NCBI RefSeq assembly: GCF_001429045.1
Contig: NZ_LMHY01000030.1
Coordinates: 147,365-211,364 of the forward strand
Length of the DNA: 64,000 bases
Source of the DNA: Pseudomonas sp. Root71
GTDB taxonomy: Bacteria; Pseudomonadota; Gammaproteobacteria; Pseudomonadales; Pseudomonadaceae
Direction of reading: 5' to 3'
Position numbers and translations under genes: made by a program. This document shows positions 1 to 7,108 of this stretch, in pieces; position 1 is the first letter of the stretch, and each line of letters begins with the position of its first letter. Below the pieces are notes generated by a model. The model ran no database searches and was not told the DNA's origin. It saw only the letters and a program-made list of their open reading frames with translations.

Positions 1-809
1 TGCAGCAGCCCGAAGATCTCGCGCTTCATCTCGATGAACGAGCGCTCCATGACCATATCGAGGTTGCGTGGACGTTCGATCGGCACATCCAGAGTCTGCT
101 TGATCCGCCCTGGCCTGGCGCCCATCACATACACCCGGTCACCCAGCAGAATCGCCTCGTCGATGTCGTGGGTCACGAACAACACGGTCTTTTTGCTGTT
201 GCCCCACACCCGCAGCAATAACTGCTGCATTTGCAGGCGCGTCTGGCTGTCGAGGGCGCCGAAGGGTTCGTCCATCAGCAGGATCTGCGGATCATTGGCC
301 AGCGCGCGGGCAATGGCGACGCGCTGCATCATGCCGCCGGACAACTGCTTGGCGTAGTTGTCGGCAAAGCCGCTCAAGCCCACTTCATTGACGTAGTAGT
401 CGACGATGTCCTTGCGTTGCGCCGCCGGCATGCCGCGGCGCTTGAGGCCGAACTCGACGTTCTGCCGCACCGTCAGCCACGGGAACAGCGTGTAGCTCTG
501 GAACACCATGCCACGGTCCGCACCGGGGCCTTCCACCTGTTGGCCGCCGACGTAGATCTCGCCCGAGGTCGGTTCGGCCAGGCCGGCGGTGAGGTACAGC
601 AGGCTCGACTTACCGCAACCCGAAGGTCCGACCAGTACCGCAAATTGCTGGTCCGGCACCTCGAACGACACTTCCTCCAAGGCGGTAAAGGTACCGCCAT
701 CGGGTTTCTTGTAACTCAGGCTGACCTTGTCCACCTTCAGCCGAGGCGCGTTCACTGGGGCAGCATGAGGCGCGGTAAAACGATGAGTGGCGGCGGTTAC
801 TGAGCCCAT
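1..809 (-). CDS. ABC transporter ATP-binding protein, SsuB/TauB type (C-terminus cut by window edge)
   Basis: This is the cytoplasmic ATPase of a nitrate/sulfonate/taurine-family importer. It energises the permease encoded just upstream. About 269 residues are visible and the C-terminus runs off the left edge. Reading leftward from the ATG at 809, I see a Walker A motif GPSGCGKSS near residue 60, the Q-loop in FQSYTLFPW, the signature LSGGMMQR, Walker B LLMDEP and the switch histidine in FVTHD. GAGGAT sits about 8 bases before the start. The start lies 13 bases inside the permease gene, which suggests translational coupling. Family is clear; substrate is unknown from this protein alone. Confidence 0.93.
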   Translation of the reverse strand, partial: MGSVTAATHRFTAPHAAPVNAPRLKVDKVSLSYKKPDGGTFTALEEVSFEVPDQQFAVLVGPSGCGKSSLLYLTAGLAEPTSGEIYVGGQQVEGPGADRGMVFQSYTLFPWLTVRQNVEFGLKRRGMPAAQRKDIVDYYVNEVGLSGFADNYAKQLSGGMMQRVAIARALANDPQILLMDEPFGALDSQTRLQMQQLLLRVWGNSKKTVLFVTHDIDEAILLGDRVYVMGARPGRIKQTLDVPIERPRNLDMVMERSFIEMKREIFGLL

Positions 810-1600
810 GCGGTGATCCTCAGGCGTAGGAAACGGAACAGTTGATCGGTGACCAGGCCCAGCAGGCCGATGATCGCGATGGCGAGGAAAATCACATCCA
901 CCTGGAAGCCACGCATGGCCTTGAGGCTCAGGTAACCCAGGCCACTGGAAGCGGCGACCAGTTCAGCCACCACCAGGTAAGTCCAGGCCCAGCCCATGGT
1001 CACGCGCAAGGTGTCGAGCACACCAGGCAGGGAAGCCGGAGCGATCACATGCAGCACTGCATCGCGGCGATTGGAACCGAGGGTGTAGGAGGCGTTGATC
1101 AGGTCCTTGGAGATGCCTTTGGACACGTCCGCGATCATCACCAGTTGCTGGAAGAACACGCCGAAGATGATCACCGACACCCGCTGCTCCAGACCGATGC
1201 CGATCCACAGGATGAACAGCGGCACGAAGGAGGTCACCGGCAGGTAGCGAATGAAGTTCACCAGTGGCTCAAGAAAGGCCTGGACGATGCGGAAGCTGCC
1301 CATCAACAGTCCCAGCGGCACCGCCACCAGGGACGACACGATGAAACCGACCATCACCACTTCAACGCTGGCCCACACATGTTGGCCAAGGGTGCCGTCG
1401 CGGCCTAACCGCACGGCGGCCTCGACCACCGCGCCCGGCGTCGGCAGGAACATGCCTGGCACCACGCCACCGTAGGACAAGCCGGCCCACAGACCGACCA
1501 GCAGCACCCAGGCCAGGCCGCTCGCGCTCCAGATCACCGAGACCGGCAAACCGGTCTTGGGCGTAATGCAACGGCTCAGCCATGAATTGCGCTTGAACAT
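797..1600 (-). CDS. ABC transporter permease, SsuC/TauC type
   Basis: This is the inner-membrane channel subunit of the same importer, 267 residues and normal for the family. It has about six hydrophobic segments, and the cytoplasmic EAA-type loop that contacts the ATPase lies around residues 170-200 (ASYTLGSNRRDAVLHVI). The start has an excellent ribosome site (TAGGAGG) that overlaps the TAG stop of the binding-protein gene, 8 bases upstream. The three genes therefore look like one leftward operon ordered binding protein, permease, ATPase. Confidence 0.93.
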   Translation of the reverse strand: MFKRNSWLSRCITPKTGLPVSVIWSASGLAWVLLVGLWAGLSYGGVVPGMFLPTPGAVVEAAVRLGRDGTLGQHVWASVEVVMVGFIVSSLVAVPLGLLMGSFRIVQAFLEPLVNFIRYLPVTSFVPLFILWIGIGLEQRVSVIIFGVFFQQLVMIADVSKGISKDLINASYTLGSNRRDAVLHVIAPASLPGVLDTLRVTMGWAWTYLVVAELVAASSGLGYLSLKAMRGFQVDVIFLAIAIIGLLGLVTDQLFRFLRLRITAWAQ

Positions 1601-1608
1601 GCAGCCTC

Positions 1609-2595
1609 CTAGAGCGGGGTGACGAAACGGTTGTCGATCAGGTCGTCATTGCTGACGTTGTAGGGCTTGCCCTGCAGCTCGCTGGCGGTCTCGTTGGCCA
1701 GTTTGATCAGCGGTGCGCTGTCACCCGGCTTGCCCGGCGAGCCCAGCAGTTTTTCGCTCATGGCCTGATCGTAGAAACGCACGCCTTGCGCTGCGGCTTC
1801 CAGCTCCTTCGGATCGGCCAGGTAACCGCCGACACCCTTGGCCATGATTTTGTAGGCTTCCTGCGGATGATCCTTGGTGTACTGCACGGCTTTGTACAAA
1901 CCGGCCACCAGGGCCTTGACGTCTTCCGGCTGTTTTTCGATCACGCTGCAATTCAGTGCGACCACATCGACGATCACCCCCGGTGTGCTGCTGCTGTCGA
2001 TCAGCACCTTGCCCTGCTTTTTGTCGCGAACCATCGACAGGTGCGGCTCCCAGGTCACGGCGGCGGGTACGCGACCGGCGATGAACGCGGTGGCGGCGTC
2101 GTCGGCCGTCATGTTCTGCACGGTGATGTCGCTCATGCTCATGCCGTGTTTTTTCAGCAGATAGGACAGCCAGAACTGCGAGGTCGAACCTTCGTTGACC
2201 GCAACGGCCTTGCCCTTGAGTTCCTGCAGGCTCTTGATGTCCTTGCCTACCAGCACGCCGTCGCCACCATGGCTGTCGTCCAGCGCGGCCACGGCCTTGA
2301 AGCAGAATTGCGGACGGTACTTGAGCACCTCGTCGATGGTCGACGCCGAGCCGGACAACTCGCCGGATGCTTGTGCGGCCATGTACATCGCCGCTTCCTC
2401 GACCACCGGCAATTCGACGGTCAAACCGTTTTCCTTGAAGTAGCCAAGGTCCTGGGCCAGGTACAGGGTGCCGTAGCCGACCCAGGTGGTATGACCGATG
2501 GACAGAGTGCCGGCCTGGACGCTGGTGGCAACCGTCGCGGCGATGGCGGTGACCGCCAGCGGATAAGTGAAGCGGGTGAGCAAGGACTTGGTCAT
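1609..2595 (-). CDS. ABC transporter periplasmic substrate-binding protein (TauA/SsuA/NMT1-like)
   Basis: This 328-residue protein starts with a signal peptide (MTKSLLTRF, a hydrophobic stretch, then TSVQA with cleavage near residue 29). The mature part looks like the NMT1/TauA/SsuA fold: an opening IGHTTWVGYGTLYLAQ, then GYFKENGLTVEL and a lobe with AAVTWEPHLS. I chose the ATG at 2595 because GGGAGT lies at good distance before it; an in-frame ATG 12 codons upstream lacks a site and would spoil the signal peptide. It is the first gene of the importer operon. An aminotransferase and an aldehyde dehydrogenase lie upstream on the same strand, so an amine or aminosulfonate ligand is plausible, but this is inference. 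Confidence 0.9.
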   Translation of the reverse strand: MTKSLLTRFTYPLAVTAIAATVATSVQAGTLSIGHTTWVGYGTLYLAQDLGYFKENGLTVELPVVEEAAMYMAAQASGELSGSASTIDEVLKYRPQFCFKAVAALDDSHGGDGVLVGKDIKSLQELKGKAVAVNEGSTSQFWLSYLLKKHGMSMSDITVQNMTADDAATAFIAGRVPAAVTWEPHLSMVRDKKQGKVLIDSSSTPGVIVDVVALNCSVIEKQPEDVKALVAGLYKAVQYTKDHPQEAYKIMAKGVGGYLADPKELEAAAQGVRFYDQAMSEKLLGSPGKPGDSAPLIKLANETASELQGKPYNVSNDDLIDNRFVTPL

Positions 2596-2854
2596 GGAGC
2601 ACTCCCAAAGCTGTTGATTTAGTTTTGTCATGGGCAGTACGGCCAGCCCTGAATCGGCTGCGACCTGTGGTCTCTGGATGGACCCTTCGGCGGGCAGCAT
2701 TCGGCGGGCTGGCGAGATCGATGTTGGCCCATGGGAGGGCTTAGGAAAACGAGGAAATATGTGGATGCGAGTGATGAAAAAACTGGTTAGCGCGCACCGC
2801 GAAAGGGCGCTGTGGGCGGGGATGCCCGAGGTGGGTGCAAAGCTTGAGAACAGC

Positions 2855-2930
2855 AAAAGATCGCAGCCTTCGGCAGCTCCTACATTGGAATGCGATCCCC
2901 TGTAGGAGCTGCCGAAGGCTGCGATCTTTT
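2855..2930. repeat. REP-type inverted pair, GATCGCAGCC family
   Basis: Two arms of about 29 bases are exact reverse complements: AAAAGATCGCAGCCTTCGGC onward, and its mirror ending in GGCTGCGATCTTTT. They are separated by a short spacer. The arms resemble the pseudomonad REP doublets (REPINs) thought to be mobilised by RAYT transposases. The same arm recurs at 13070, 15738, 29807, 37418 and, degraded, 52498. Confidence 0.9.
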
Positions 2931-2942
2931 ATGTCTGTCGCA

Positions 2943-3034
2943 ATCGCGAGCAGGCTCGCTCCTACAGGGGTCTATGTCGCCCTCGTTTCCGATGATCGAC
3001 ACAAATCCAATGTAGGAGCGAGCCTGCTCGCGAT
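2943..3034. repeat. REP-type inverted pair, GAGCAGGCTCGC family
   Basis: Arms ATCGCGAGCAGGCTCGCTCC and its mirror GGAGCGAGCCTGCTCGCGAT face each other across a spacer of about 44 bases. It lies directly beside a doublet of the other family, between the aminotransferase stop and the importer operon. Confidence 0.9.
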
Positions 3035-3060
3035 AAGGTCCGCAGGACCTTCCAGCAAGA

Positions 3061-4431
3061 TCAGAGCCGGCCGTATTCCTGCGCCGTACGATCCACCGCT
3101 TTCAGGGTCTTGGCGATCAGCTCATCAATCTCTTCACGACTGGCAATCAACGCCGGCGCCATGATCATCCGGCCCAAGGTCGAGCGAATGATCACCCCCT
3201 CCTCGAAACCGATCGTGCGGCAACGCCAGGCAATATCGTTCTCGTTGGCAAAACGCTTGCGAGTGGATTTGTCTTCGGCCAGTTGCAACGCCGCGACCAT
3301 GCCGGTGCCCTGGATGTCACCCACCAACGGGTGCTTGCCGAACACTTCCCGCAGGCACTGTTGCAGGTAAGGGCCGATGTCGTCCTTGACCCGCGTCACC
3401 ACGCCTTCGTCACGCAATGCCTTGAGGTTGGCAATCGCCACCGCCGCCGCCACCGGGTGCCCGGAATAGGTCAGGCCGTGGGCGAACACGCCGCCCTGCT
3501 CCACCAGCACCGAAGCCATTTTCTTCGACAGGATCAAACCGCCCATGGGGATGTAGCCCGAGGTCAGGCCCTTGGCGATGGACAGGGTGTCCGGCTCGAA
3601 ACCGAAGTACTCGTGGGCGAACCATTCGCCGGTGCGACCGAAGCCGCCGATCACTTCATCGGCGCACAGCAGCACGTCGTACTTGCGGCAGATGCGCTGG
3701 ATTTCCGGCCAGTAGCTTTCTGGCGGGAAGATCATGCCGCCGGCGCCCTGGAACGGTTCGGCGATAAAGCCCGCGACCTTGTCCGCACCCAGTTCGAGGA
3801 TCTTCGCTTCCAGTTGCTGGGCCGCGCGCAGACCGAATTCCGCCGGTGTCAGGTTGCCTTCGTGGGCGAAGAAGTACGGCTCGTCGATGTGCTCGATGTC
3901 CGGAATCATGCCGCCCATTTCGTGCATGAATTTCATGCCGCCCAGCGCCGTCGCGGCCAGGGTCGAACCGTGGTAACCGTTCCAGCGGCCGATCATGATT
4001 TTCTTCTCGGGCTTGCCGAGCACCTGCCAGTAACGACGCACCGTGCGGATCAACACCTCGTTGGCCTCGGAGCCGGAGTTGGTGTAGATCGCGTGGCTGT
4101 AGTGAGCCGGCAGCAGGCTGAACAGCAGCTCGGACAGCTCGATCACCTGCGGGTGGGTGGTGTGGAAAAACATGTTGTAGTACGGCAGTTGCTCCAGCTG
4201 CTGGCTCGCAGCAAAGGCCAGGTCCTTGCGCCCGTAACCGAGGTTGGTGCACCACAGCCCGGACATGCCGTCGAGGTAACGCCGGCCATCGTTGTCCCAC
4301 AGGTGCAGGCGTTCGCCACGGACCATCACCCGTGGCCCCTCGTCGTTGAGGGCTTTTTGATCGACGAATGCATGGATGTGGTGCGCAGCGTCGGCGGCCT
4401 GGTAGTCGCGGGTGTCACGTGGTGTGGTCAT
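3061..4431 (-). CDS. Class III PLP aminotransferase, SpuC-like (amine:pyruvate type)
   Basis: This 456-residue enzyme belongs to the class III, fold-type I aminotransferases that move a terminal amino group from an amine or omega-amino acid to pyruvate or oxoglutarate. It has GLWCTNLGYGR near residue 58, the phosphate-binding SGSEAN at 119-124, WNGYHG at 150, the cofactor aspartate D258 in ADEV, and the PLP lysine K287 in SIAKGLTSGY. Overall resemblance is to SpuC (putrescine-pyruvate aminotransferase). The aldehyde dehydrogenase gene ends 21 bases upstream on the same strand, so the pair would convert an amine to an aldehyde and then to an acid. Which amine is not shown by sequence. Confidence 0.9.
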   Translation of the reverse strand: MTTPRDTRDYQAADAAHHIHAFVDQKALNDEGPRVMVRGERLHLWDNDGRRYLDGMSGLWCTNLGYGRKDLAFAASQQLEQLPYYNMFFHTTHPQVIELSELLFSLLPAHYSHAIYTNSGSEANEVLIRTVRRYWQVLGKPEKKIMIGRWNGYHGSTLAATALGGMKFMHEMGGMIPDIEHIDEPYFFAHEGNLTPAEFGLRAAQQLEAKILELGADKVAGFIAEPFQGAGGMIFPPESYWPEIQRICRKYDVLLCADEVIGGFGRTGEWFAHEYFGFEPDTLSIAKGLTSGYIPMGGLILSKKMASVLVEQGGVFAHGLTYSGHPVAAAVAIANLKALRDEGVVTRVKDDIGPYLQQCLREVFGKHPLVGDIQGTGMVAALQLAEDKSTRKRFANENDIAWRCRTIGFEEGVIIRSTLGRMIMAPALIASREEIDELIAKTLKAVDRTAQEYGRL

Positions 4432-4452
4432 CGCCAGTTCTCCGTTTTGTTA

Positions 4453-5943
4453 TCAGCGCAATTGAAACCAGGTGGTCTTCAACTGGGTGTATTTATCGAA
4501 TGAATGCAGGGACAGGTCGCGGCCGAAACCCGACTGCTTGCCGCCGCCAAAAGGCACGGTCACGTCCAGCGCATCGACGCTGTTGACCGACACCGTACCG
4601 GCCCGCAATTGTCGCGCCACACGGTGGGCGCGGTTGAGGTCGTCGGTCCACAGCGAAGCCGCCAGACCGTAGACGCTGTCGTTGGCCAGTTGCAAGGCGT
4701 GGGCCTCATCGTCGAATGGCGTAATCGCCAGCACCGGGCCGAACACTTCATCGCGAAACAGCGGCATGTCCGGGGTCACACCGGTGAAAATCGTCGGCTG
4801 GATGAAGTTGTCCGAGCCGTTGAAGATCGACTGCCGACCGCCACAAACCTTAGTCGCGCCTTGCTGTTCGGCCTGCTGGATGAACTTCATGATCCGCGCG
4901 GTCTGCCGGCTGTCGACGATGGCCCCGGCGGCGCTCGACGGGTCCAGAGGATCGCCCGGCAACCAGCGTTCAGCCTGGGCCTTGAGGCACTCGACGAACT
5001 CGTCATGAATCGAGCGCTGCACCAGCAACCGCGAGTTGGCCGAGCAGACTTCGCCCTGATTGAAGAAGATGCCGAACGCGGCTTTTTCCGCGGCCAGATC
5101 CAGGTCCTGACAATCGGCAAACACCAGGTTCGCACTCTTGCCGCCGCACTCCAGCCACACCTGCTTGAGGTTCGACTGGGCCGAGTACTGCATGAAATAT
5201 TTGCCGACTTCGGTGGAGCCGGTGAACACCAGGCAATCGACGTCCGGGTGCAGGCCGAGGGCTTTGCCGGCCTGCTCGCCGAGGCCCGGCAGTACGTTGA
5301 GGACGCCTGCCGGAATCCCCGCCTCCAGCGCCAGCTCAGCCAGGCGCAGGGCGGAAAACGGCGACTGCTCGGCCGGTTTGAGGATTACCGAGTTACCGGC
5401 GGCCAGGGCCGGGGCGAGTTTCCACGCCGCCATGTCCAGAGGGAAATTCCACGGCACCACGGCAGCCACCACGCCGAGGGCTTCGCGAGTAATGGTTGCC
5501 AGCACGTTCTGCGCGCTGGGGGCGATCTGGTCGTAGAGTTTGTCGAGGCTTTCGGCGTACCAGCGGAACACGCCTGCGGCACCCGGCACGTCGATGTTGT
5601 AGGCATCGGTGACGGGCTTGCCCATGTTCAGCGAATCGAGCAGCGCCAATTCTTCACGGTTTTCCAGGATCAAGTCGGCCAGGCGCAACAGTACTTGCTT
5701 GCGTTCGGTCGGCGAGCGCGCAGCCCAGGTGCCAGCCTCGAAGACCTGCCGCGCATTGTGCACCGCCGCGTTCACATCTTCTTCACCACAGGCGGCAACG
5801 TTGGCCAGGCATTGCCCGGTGGCGGGGTTGATCGCGGCGAAGGTCTGCCCCGACTGCGCCGCGCGGCGCTGGCCGCCGATCACGGCCTGGTCGGGAAACC
5901 GCAGGGAAGCGGCCTTGCGTTGCCAATACTCAAGCTCGAACAC
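4453..5943 (-). CDS. NAD(P)-dependent aldehyde dehydrogenase, PuuC-like
   Basis: This 496-residue member of the aldehyde dehydrogenase superfamily probably oxidises the aldehyde made by the neighbouring aminotransferase. Visible marks are PWNFP near 164, the cofactor-binding FTGSTEVGK at 240-248, the general base E265 in LECGGKS and the nucleophile C300 in GEVCS. I chose the GTG at 5943 because the resulting N-terminus (FELEYWQRKAAS) aligns with that of PuuC and GGAG lies 9 bases ahead; the frame stays open further upstream but without family similarity. PuuC acts on gamma-glutamyl-aminobutyraldehyde; the substrate here is unproven. It is divergent from the LysR gene. Confidence 0.88.
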   Translation of the reverse strand: MFELEYWQRKAASLRFPDQAVIGGQRRAAQSGQTFAAINPATGQCLANVAACGEEDVNAAVHNARQVFEAGTWAARSPTERKQVLLRLADLILENREELALLDSLNMGKPVTDAYNIDVPGAAGVFRWYAESLDKLYDQIAPSAQNVLATITREALGVVAAVVPWNFPLDMAAWKLAPALAAGNSVILKPAEQSPFSALRLAELALEAGIPAGVLNVLPGLGEQAGKALGLHPDVDCLVFTGSTEVGKYFMQYSAQSNLKQVWLECGGKSANLVFADCQDLDLAAEKAAFGIFFNQGEVCSANSRLLVQRSIHDEFVECLKAQAERWLPGDPLDPSSAAGAIVDSRQTARIMKFIQQAEQQGATKVCGGRQSIFNGSDNFIQPTIFTGVTPDMPLFRDEVFGPVLAITPFDDEAHALQLANDSVYGLAASLWTDDLNRAHRVARQLRAGTVSVNSVDALDVTVPFGGGKQSGFGRDLSLHSFDKYTQLKTTWFQLR

Positions 5944-6168
5944 GTTCAGATGCTCCAGAGGACATTCTTGTGTATTGGATAGTCGCTCAGGCCCGAGCGG
6001 TGGAAAACCAGTAAAAATGTGTTCGCAGGCCAAGAAAAAACTACGTAGCCAATCTCCCTTCTGGCGCAGCATGTGGTTATTGTTCAAACACAACAAATCG
6101 CTACCCGAGCGGATAGGGTGGCGCGCAAATTGCCAGGATGCCTGATCCGTTCTCCCCCGAGGTTTGCT
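5944..6168. promoter_or_regulatory. Divergent promoter region between aldehyde dehydrogenase and LysR genes
   Basis: This 225-base gap separates two outward-facing starts, the classic site for a LysR regulator to act on itself and its target. It is less GC-rich than the genes. The inverted repeat TTGTTCAAACACAACAA at 6080-6096 (5-base arms, 7-base centre) is the best operator candidate, though it does not fit the T-N11-A core exactly. No unambiguous -35/-10 pair is assigned. Confidence 0.4.
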
Positions 6169-7098
6169 GTGGCTGCCTACAATCTGCGTCAACTGAAATA
6201 CTTCATCACCACCGTCGAGTGCGGCAGCGTCGCCGAGGCCTCGCGCAAGCTGTACATCGCCCAGCCTTCGATCTCCACGGCCATCAAAGGGCTGGAAGAC
6301 AGTTTCGGCGTGCAACTGCTGATCCGCCATCATGCACAGGGCGTGTCATTGACCCCCAGCGGTGCACGCTTCTACCGCAAGGCACAGGAACTGCTGCGCA
6401 TGGCCAAGGAGTTCGAGCAGAACGCCCTGGCCGACAACGACGTGGTCTCCGGACAGATTGATATCGGCTGTTTCGAAACCGTCGCGCCGCTGTACCTGCC
6501 GCAATTGATCGCAGGATTTTCGGCGTTGTACCCGGGGGTAGAAATCCGCATCCGCGATGGCGAGCAACAAGAGCTGGTGCAGGGCCTGACCTCCGGGGCC
6601 TTCGATCTGGCGATCCTCTACGAACACGACCTGGACGGCACCATCGCGACCGAACCGCTGATGCCGGCGCAACGACCTTATGCGTTGTTGCCGGCGGATC
6701 ACCGCTTTGCCCATCAGGCGCAGGTGTCATTGCGGGACCTGTGCCTGGAACCGATGATCCTTTTGGACGTGCAGCCGAGCCGGACCTACTTCGTCAGCCT
6801 GTTCGAAGAGCTGGACCTGACCCCGCGCATCGCCTTCAGCTCGCCATCGATCGAGATGGTGCGGGGCATGGTTGGCCAGGGATTCGGGTTCTCGATCCTG
6901 GTGACCAAGCCGCATTCGGAGTGCACCTACGACGGACAGAAAGTAGTGTGCGTGGACATCGCCGAAAACGTCACCGGATCCGGGCTGGTGGCCGCATGGC
7001 TCAAGCGTGGGCAACTGACCAAGCCGGCGCAGTTGTTCGCCGACTACTGCCGCGAACAACTGACCGCCAAATCCGAAAGCTCAAGGCCGTCCGTGTAG
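6169..7098 (+). CDS. LysR-family transcriptional regulator
   Basis: This 309-residue protein has an N-terminal winged helix-turn-helix (LRQLKYFITTVECGSVAEAS, then LYIAQPSISTAIKGLE) and a C-terminal type 2 periplasmic-binding-like effector domain beginning near residue 90. The GTG at 6169 is chosen because it gives the usual short lead-in before LRQLKYF and follows GAGG; an earlier in-frame ATG would add 32 unrelated residues. It probably controls the divergent aldehyde dehydrogenase and aminotransferase, and perhaps the importer. Its TAG stop lies inside a REP remnant. Confidence 0.9.
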   Translation: MAAYNLRQLKYFITTVECGSVAEASRKLYIAQPSISTAIKGLEDSFGVQLLIRHHAQGVSLTPSGARFYRKAQELLRMAKEFEQNALADNDVVSGQIDIGCFETVAPLYLPQLIAGFSALYPGVEIRIRDGEQQELVQGLTSGAFDLAILYEHDLDGTIATEPLMPAQRPYALLPADHRFAHQAQVSLRDLCLEPMILLDVQPSRTYFVSLFEELDLTPRIAFSSPSIEMVRGMVGQGFGFSILVTKPHSECTYDGQKVVCVDIAENVTGSGLVAAWLKRGQLTKPAQLFADYCREQLTAKSESSRPSV

Positions 7099-7108
7099 GA
7101 GCTGCGAT
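7094..7108. repeat. Single degraded REP arm spanning the LysR stop
   Basis: TGTAGGAGCTGCGAT matches the outer and inner ends of the GATCGCAGCC-family arm with its middle missing. It contains the TAG stop of the LysR gene (7096-7098), and its last base is the first base of the hrpB stop triplet read on the other strand (7108-7110). Confidence 0.6.

Larger units (their letters stand above)
2596..3060. other. Intergenic region with two REP-type pairs
   Basis: These 465 bases separate the importer operon from the aminotransferase. I see no convincing gene; open frames here are unsupported by start sites or family resemblance. The right half holds two back-to-back inverted repeats (listed separately). 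The left half (2596-2854) must carry the leftward importer promoter if the operon has its own, but no clear -35/-10 pair stands out. Confidence 0.6.

Noticed and set aside
231..803. Rightward open frame of 190 codons over the ABC ATPase gene
   Set aside because: It mirrors the ATPase coding strand, has no family resemblance and reflects high-GC antisense openness.
2596..2633. Earlier in-frame starts for the substrate-binding protein
   Set aside because: They lack a ribosome site and would place a charged extension before a clear signal peptide.
2855..3034. Adjacent inverted repeats considered as a small CRISPR array or insertion-sequence ends
   Set aside because: The arms are inverted rather than direct, the two doublets differ in sequence, and the same elements recur singly at gene ends throughout the window.
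4504..5982. Rightward 492-codon open frame opposite the aldehyde dehydrogenase gene
   Set aside because: The leftward frame has all catalytic motifs of an aldehyde dehydrogenase; the opposite frame is its shadow.
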